From: Chitinophaga pinensis
Lineage (GTDB): Bacteria > Bacteroidota > Bacteroidia > NS11-12g > UBA955
Direction: 5' to 3'
Assembly (NCBI GenBank): GCA_945871905.1
Contig: CAMBXL010000002.1
Span: 1 to 64,000 of the forward strand
DNA: 64,000 nt
Shown: positions 60,452-64,000 of the stretch, one piece after another
How positions within the stretch are numbered: the first letter of the stretch is position 1
Layout of the letters: the number at the start of each line of letters is the position of its first letter
Translations under genes and position numbers: made by a program
The notes under the pieces: model-generated
Database searches by the model: none
Seen by the model: only the letters and a program-made list of their open reading frames with translations
What the model was told of the DNA's origin: nothing

Positions 60452-60889
60452 ATGGCTACACCCAAAACACAAATAGAACTAACAGAACTTGAAAGCCTTG
60501 CATGGCAGTACATAATTGAATGTGAAAACAACACAAAACTGCATCCAACAGCATCAGGAAAGCTTGTATCAATTAATTACAGGCATTTACCCACTATTAG
60601 TTACTTCCTAAATATATATATCCCAATGAAGGGAAAGCCCACAATAAGCAGAACAACATATTACAACTGGCTAAACCAATCTAATGACAAAGAAAAGCTT
60701 GACACTATAGCCACTATAGGTAAGCTATTTGAAGCTTTAGCAATTGACATAGTAGCCAATGAAGGGAGGGGCATATTTTATTCAAAAAATAAATTAAATT
60801 TTACTGATAAGATTGAGCAAAAAAATAATGAAAATTTTAAGCCTATTGAATTAGTAGTTAAATATTCAGATGATATAAAACCATTATAA
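60452..60889 (+). CDS. Element protein, 145 aa, HTH / small-terminase-like?
   Basis: The middle reads KGKPTISRTTYYNWLNQSNDKEKLDTIATIGKLFEALAIDIVANEGRGIFYSKNKLNFTDKIEQK. An HTH-like segment followed by IFYSKNKLNFTDK resembles the end of phage small terminase subunits, where a similar FxLKNKFGYxDK motif is common. This is a suggestion only. It lies 30 bases after rep and 3 bases before the next small gene. Confidence 0.5.
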   Translation: MATPKTQIELTELESLAWQYIIECENNTKLHPTASGKLVSINYRHLPTISYFLNIYIPMKGKPTISRTTYYNWLNQSNDKEKLDTIATIGKLFEALAIDIVANEGRGIFYSKNKLNFTDKIEQKNNENFKPIELVVKYSDDIKPL

Positions 60890-60892
60890 GGA

Positions 60893-61126
60893 ATGAAACC
60901 AAAAGAACTTAAATTTATAATAAACAGCATTGATGATATAATTAAATTAGGTAGAAGTAACAAGCTTACACCTAAGCAATTTAATGAGGTTTTAAGTCAT
61001 TGCAGCCCCTTTGTAGGCATCTTTACAAAAGACTATGAAAACACTATTGAAATGGCTGAAAAGCTACATGAATTTAACAAGACATGGCAGCATACAATAG
61101 AAAAGCCTATCTTTATTGATTTTTAA
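60893..61126 (+). CDS. Element small protein, 77 aa
   Basis: Unrecognised. MKPKELKFIINSIDDIIKLGRSNKLTPKQFNEVLSH then a short helical tail. Starts 3 bases after the previous gene and ends 14 bases into the convergent lipoprotein gene. No motif assigned. Confidence 0.55.
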   Translation: MKPKELKFIINSIDDIIKLGRSNKLTPKQFNEVLSHCSPFVGIFTKDYENTIEMAEKLHEFNKTWQHTIEKPIFIDF

Positions 61127-61673
61127 ATTTATTTTTAAAGCAATTAGATACATTATAGAAAAATTCAGACTCCTGAATACTTATAAAATTTTGTGTAGCA
61201 ATACCCAATTTCACACCTTTGATTTTTTTTATTGAAAAATCACTTAAATGTTTGTCATTTATTTCAAAAAAAGCTTTTGCAGAATGATAGACATTTCCAT
61301 AAAAATCTGAAGTAACATCTCCAGTAACTTTGCTATCAATTTTTAATTGAGTATCATCATCAAATAATAATACAACTCCCCTTTCATCAAGTATAGGAGA
61401 ACTTGAAATCCCGTTTATAGACATATATTTTCTAATTTCATTACCACTTTTAACAAAACTAAATGATAAAATACTTTGTTTTGTAAACTTTACTCCAGAC
61501 TCTTTTATTGAAATAAAAGAAGGTGACCTAAAGTTAGTATCTTTACTAAATGCATCTACACTTGTATTTATTAATAGTGAACAATCAATAGTAGTTGAAT
61601 TAACAAATAAAGTTGATTTGTAAGGGCTACATCCCAATAGTAACAGCAAAGTTAAAAATCCAAAATATTTCAT
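61113..61673 (-). CDS. Element lipoprotein, 186 aa (cargo?)
   Basis: Signal peptide and lipobox MKYFGFLTLLLLLGCSPYKSTL (Cys15), so it is a lipoprotein. The rest is beta-rich with many charged residues (FTKQSILSFSFVKSGNEIRKYMSINGISSSP, VVLLFDDDTQLKIDSKVTGDVTSDFYG). It is the only gene of the element on the minus strand and sits at the far end, the usual place for cargo. Converges with the 77-residue gene (14-base overlap). A TAATTTTG promoter element (61678-61685) ends 4 bases from the ATG. Confidence 0.6.
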   Translation of the reverse strand: MKYFGFLTLLLLLGCSPYKSTLFVNSTTIDCSLLINTSVDAFSKDTNFRSPSFISIKESGVKFTKQSILSFSFVKSGNEIRKYMSINGISSSPILDERGVVLLFDDDTQLKIDSKVTGDVTSDFYGNVYHSAKAFFEINDKHLSDFSIKKIKGVKLGIATQNFISIQESEFFYNVSNCFKNKFKNQ

Positions 61674-61677
61674 TTGC

Positions 61678-61685
61678 CAAAATTA
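61678..61685 (-). promoter_or_regulatory. -7 promoter element of the element lipoprotein gene
   Basis: TAATTTTG on the minus strand, 4 bases before the ATG; another candidate for a leaderless transcript. Confidence 0.45.
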
Positions 61686-61777
61686 TCATTTTAACTTTCA
61701 ATAAAAAATATTATATTTGCTAAACACTATTTTAAAGATAGTTTATTTATAAAATAGCATAATAGTAAAATAACTAA

Positions 61778-61789
61778 TTGTTGCTAATT
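61778..61789 (-). repeat. Right copy of the 12-bp inverted repeat
   Basis: TTGTTGCTAATT, the exact reverse complement of 56600-56611. Confidence 0.5.
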
Positions 61790-61830
61790 TTCACTAAAAA
61801 CATCCTTAACCCTTGTAAATACACACTTTT

Positions 61831-61853
61831 TTACTTTCTGTATTGGAAAGTAA
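61831..61853 (+). mobile_element. attR with palindromic core
   Basis: TTACTTTC (61831-61838) and GAAAGTAA (61846-61853) are perfect inverted arms around the 7-base TGTATTG, the geometry of a tyrosine-recombinase core site. 61839-61853 repeats the mnmE 3' end (TGTATCGGAAAGTAA) with one mismatch, inside the 7-base spacer. Confidence 0.78.
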
Positions 61854-64000
61854 TTAAATCCCTAGAGGCGAATCGCCTGGTTGCCCATATTCTTCGGTGT
61901 CTTTTTCCTCGAAATATTGACTGCAATCAAACTCAAAACTAATTTCTTGTTGTGGCCGGTCTATAGGGTCAAGCCTAATTCCTAATTCCTTATCCGCCCG
62001 AGCTTTATTGATAAAATGAGCAAAAATTGGCAATGCAGAGTGAGCACCTTGTCCATAATTTGTACTTCTGAATCGCACTTTACGACTGTCGCAACCCACC
62101 CAAGTAGCACAAACCAAATCCTTAGTAACACCCATAAACCATCCATCACTGTTGCTTTGGGTAGTTCCTGTTTTACCCCCTACCCATCCTTCCACTTTGT
62201 AACGGTTGTGCAAGCGTTGACCTGTTCCTCTTTTACAAACACCTTCCAACAACTGACACATGACATAAGCTTTTTCTTCAGTTAGAACTTGCCTAATTTT
62301 TTGGGGTGAAAACTCAGCCAATATATTCCCGTTTTTGTCTTCTATCCTGGTAATATAAGTAGGTTCAACCCAATATCCTTTGTTGGCAAATGTAGAAAAT
62401 GCACCCGCCATATCGAAAGGAGAAATGTCTGTTACGCCTAAACAAATAGATGGATAAGGCTCTAATTTGGCACTGTCTATTCCCATTTTCCTAACAAACT
62501 CTATCACATTTTGAGGTGCATTTTCCCCCAAAGTATACATCACTTGTGCTACTATACAGTTGGTAGAGGAAGCCAATCCTCTGAACATATTCATTGTGCC
62601 TCCATAAGAACCATCACTATTACTGATTGTCCAATTAGGATATGGAGGAGGATTATTAGGAAACTGCATACAAGGCGATAATTTATTGTCAATTGCCAAA
62701 GCGTAAACAAATGGTTTGAATGTAGAACCAACCTGACGACCTGAACCTTTATTGACATGGTCATATTTGAAATAATGGTGATTAATCCCTCCTACCCAGG
62801 CTTTTACTTGTCCTGTTGTCGGTTGGATTGCAATAAAACCAGTATGTAAAAAACGTTTCATATACTTTACCGAATCCAAAGGACTCATCATGGTATCAAT
62901 GTCCCCTTTCCAACTAAAAACCGTCATTTTGGTCTTCTTTCTGCAAATCTTCATTATTTTAGAAGTATCGCCATCAAACTGATCTTTAAGCAATCTGTAT
63001 CTTTCGGTTTTTCGCAACTCTTGCATTGGATATTCTGGTAACACTTTCCAGTTTTCATCTCTCCAAGGCTCTCTATTACCCCACGATTTGTCAAATTGAC
63101 CTTGTAATTCTGTTAAATGCATTTTTACAGATTCTTCAGCATAAGTCTGTAATTTGGAATTAATGGTTGTGTATATTTTTAATCCATCTTTGTATAGATT
63201 ATAATTTTCACCATTCGGTTTTTTATTTTCCTTACACCATTTGGTTAAATCACGTTTGAGCCATTCTCTAAAATATACGGCCAAACCAGAATTGTGGTCT
63301 TCATATTGGTAGTTGAGTTCAATAGGCATTGATTTGAGTGAATCGAAGCCATTCTTGGTAATTTTTTCATTACGAAGCATCTGACCTAACACTGTATTTC
63401 TTCTTGCCAATGAGTTGTTAGGATTTCTTTTGGGATTGTATATGGTTATAGCTTTTAATACGCCTACCAATACTGCCGATTCTTGAATACTAAGATCTGA
63501 GGGTTGTTTATTAAAAAACTCCTTTGAGGCCGATTTGATACCATACGAATTACCCGAAAACTGCACTGTATTCAAATACATGGTTGCTATTTCTTCTTTG
63601 GTATATCTTCGTTCTAGTTTAATGGCAATAACCCATTCCTTTAATTTTTGTATAAGTCTGATTGGCAAACTTGGTCTAATGCCATCTTCGTAGTGAAACA
63701 AATTCTTAGCAAGCTGTTGTGTAATGGTACTGGCACCCCCTTTTTTCCCTAATCCTACAACAGCACCCAACAAACGTTTAACATCGATTCCTGAGTGAGT
63801 AAAGAAACGCTCATCTTCAGTGGAAATAAGGGCATCAAACATGCTTGGGGCAATATCACGGTAATCAACATTGGAGCGCTTCTGAATAAAATACTGGCCC
63901 AAAACCACTCCATCTTCACTGTATAATTCACTAGCAAGTGCACTTTTGGGGTTTTCTAACTCTTCAATATCTGGCATGTAACCCAATACTCCTAGATTGA
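61854..64000 (-). CDS. Penicillin-binding protein 1A, 5' end beyond the window
   Basis: Bifunctional class A PBP, partial (frame open past the right edge: NLGVLGYMPDIEELENP). Transglycosylase: EDERFFTHSGID, ASTITQQLAKNLFHYEDG, KLERRYTKEEIATMYLNTVQF. Transpeptidase: GSTFKPFVYALAID (SxxK), SSTNCIV (SxN), GGKTGTTQSNSDGW (KTG). It builds and cross-links peptidoglycan. The missing part should be the cytoplasmic tail and signal anchor. Its stop codon begins at 61854-61856, right after attR, so the mobile element lies between convergent mnmE and PBP genes. Confidence 0.95.
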   Translation of the reverse strand, partial: NLGVLGYMPDIEELENPKSALASELYSEDGVVLGQYFIQKRSNVDYRDIAPSMFDALISTEDERFFTHSGIDVKRLLGAVVGLGKKGGASTITQQLAKNLFHYEDGIRPSLPIRLIQKLKEWVIAIKLERRYTKEEIATMYLNTVQFSGNSYGIKSASKEFFNKQPSDLSIQESAVLVGVLKAITIYNPKRNPNNSLARRNTVLGQMLRNEKITKNGFDSLKSMPIELNYQYEDHNSGLAVYFREWLKRDLTKWCKENKKPNGENYNLYKDGLKIYTTINSKLQTYAEESVKMHLTELQGQFDKSWGNREPWRDENWKVLPEYPMQELRKTERYRLLKDQFDGDTSKIMKICRKKTKMTVFSWKGDIDTMMSPLDSVKYMKRFLHTGFIAIQPTTGQVKAWVGGINHHYFKYDHVNKGSGRQVGSTFKPFVYALAIDNKLSPCMQFPNNPPPYPNWTISNSDGSYGGTMNMFRGLASSTNCIVAQVMYTLGENAPQNVIEFVRKMGIDSAKLEPYPSICLGVTDISPFDMAGAFSTFANKGYWVEPTYITRIEDKNGNILAEFSPQKIRQVLTEEKAYVMCQLLEGVCKRGTGQRLHNRYKVEGWVGGKTGTTQSNSDGWFMGVTKDLVCATWVGCDSRKVRFRSTNYGQGAHSALPIFAHFINKARADKELGIRLDPIDRPQQEISFEFDCSQYFEEKDTEEYGQPGDSPLGI

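Larger units (their letters stand above)
56464..61838 (+). mobile_element. Integrative element inserted in mnmE, about 5.4 kb
   Basis: Bounded by the 15-bp direct repeats at 56449 and 61839. Gene order: int, RteC-like hypothetical, HTH (AlpA/excisionase type), unknown, replication initiator-like, HTH/small-terminase-like, unknown 77 aa, and a convergent lipoprotein gene. No mobilisation relaxase or conjugation genes were recognised. The Rep and terminase-like genes give a phage-satellite flavour (int-alpA-rep-terS). The element is intact by inspection: no frameshifts seen. Confidence 0.75.

Noticed and set aside
56464-61838. Conjugative or mobilisable element with relaxase
   Set aside because: No MobA/TraI-type relaxase motifs (HxH three-His motifs) were found; the 309-aa protein looks like a replication initiator instead.
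1-64000. tRNA, rRNA or other structured RNA genes
   Set aside because: No tRNA T-loop-like or cloverleaf candidates, rRNA stretches or known riboswitches were noticed by eye; a dedicated scan (tRNAscan-SE, Rfam) could not be run.

Overview
The window comes from a low-GC member of the Bacteroidota. The evidence is the TAnnTTTG-type -7 promoter elements, the near absence of Shine-Dalgarno sites, two proteins with gliding-motility/type IX secretion C-terminal domains (CHU_C type), DUF4290, SdhC-SdhA-SdhB of the Bacteroidota type, Phage_int_SAM_5-type integrases and the rplM-rpsI-rpsB-tsf block. A DnaJ that keeps only two of the four zinc-binding CxxCxGxG motifs points toward a Flavobacteriia-like lineage, but I cannot assign a genus.

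Layout. 1-2.4 kb is accessory DNA: the edge of an RHS core fragment, a tyrosine recombinase, and a small two-gene pair of unknown function. 2.6-5.3 kb is an arsenic operon (arsR, DUF6428, ACR3 efflux pump, metallophosphoesterase) with no arsC. 5.3-24.6 kb is chromosomal housekeeping: exonuclease/GIY-YIG fusion, UvrD/PcrA helicase, envelope proteins, DUF4290, murA, a thioredoxin-like protein without cysteines, grpE-dnaJ, pepT, an ABC-F ATPase, a glycosyltransferase, an ECF sigma/anti-sigma pair, an LTA-synthase-like sulfatase and pyruvate dehydrogenase E1 beta. 24.7-28.1 kb is a nucleotide-sugar cassette (UXS, Ugd, DegT aminotransferase). 28.3-33.5 kb holds an MBL/rhodanese protein, the rplM-rpsI-rpsB-tsf operon and a glycosyltransferase. 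33.7-37.8 kb is the sdhCAB operon, interrupted by a four-helix-bundle (S23-type) gene. 38.3-43.0 kb holds AIM24, nth-lipB-lemA-TPM-TPM and an exonuclease. 43.1-49.5 kb holds a PKD/CHU_C surface protein, rocD, sucD, a YbjN-like protein and an ECF sigma/anti-sigma pair. 49.5-55.0 kb is a giant PKD/CHU_C surface protein. 55.1-56.5 kb is mnmE. 56.5-61.85 kb is a compact integrative element, and from 61.85 kb a PBP1A gene runs off the right edge.

Two systems stand out. First, a 5.4-kb integrative element sits exactly at the 3' end of mnmE. It has a 15-bp direct repeat (14/15 matches) at its two ends, palindromic core arms around a 7-bp spacer at the right end, arm-like repeats, and an int / HTH (AlpA-like) / Rep / possible small-terminase gene order that recalls phage satellites. 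Its target resembles that of SGI1-type islands in Proteobacteria. Second, a sigma/anti-sigma operon has an anti-sigma protein that ends in a CHU_C domain, the domain class that marks type IX secretion cargo, and the very next gene encodes a 1.8-kilo-residue CHU_C cargo protein. A sister sigma/anti-sigma pair at 19.5-21.5 kb shares the N-terminal anti-sigma motif but carries a barrel-like C-terminal region instead.

Smaller points of interest are a MurA with Asp in place of the catalytic Cys (predicted fosfomycin insensitivity), an endonuclease III lacking the usual iron-sulfur cysteine pattern, three families of intergenic repeats, and several genes whose -7 promoter element ends only 4-8 bases before the start codon.
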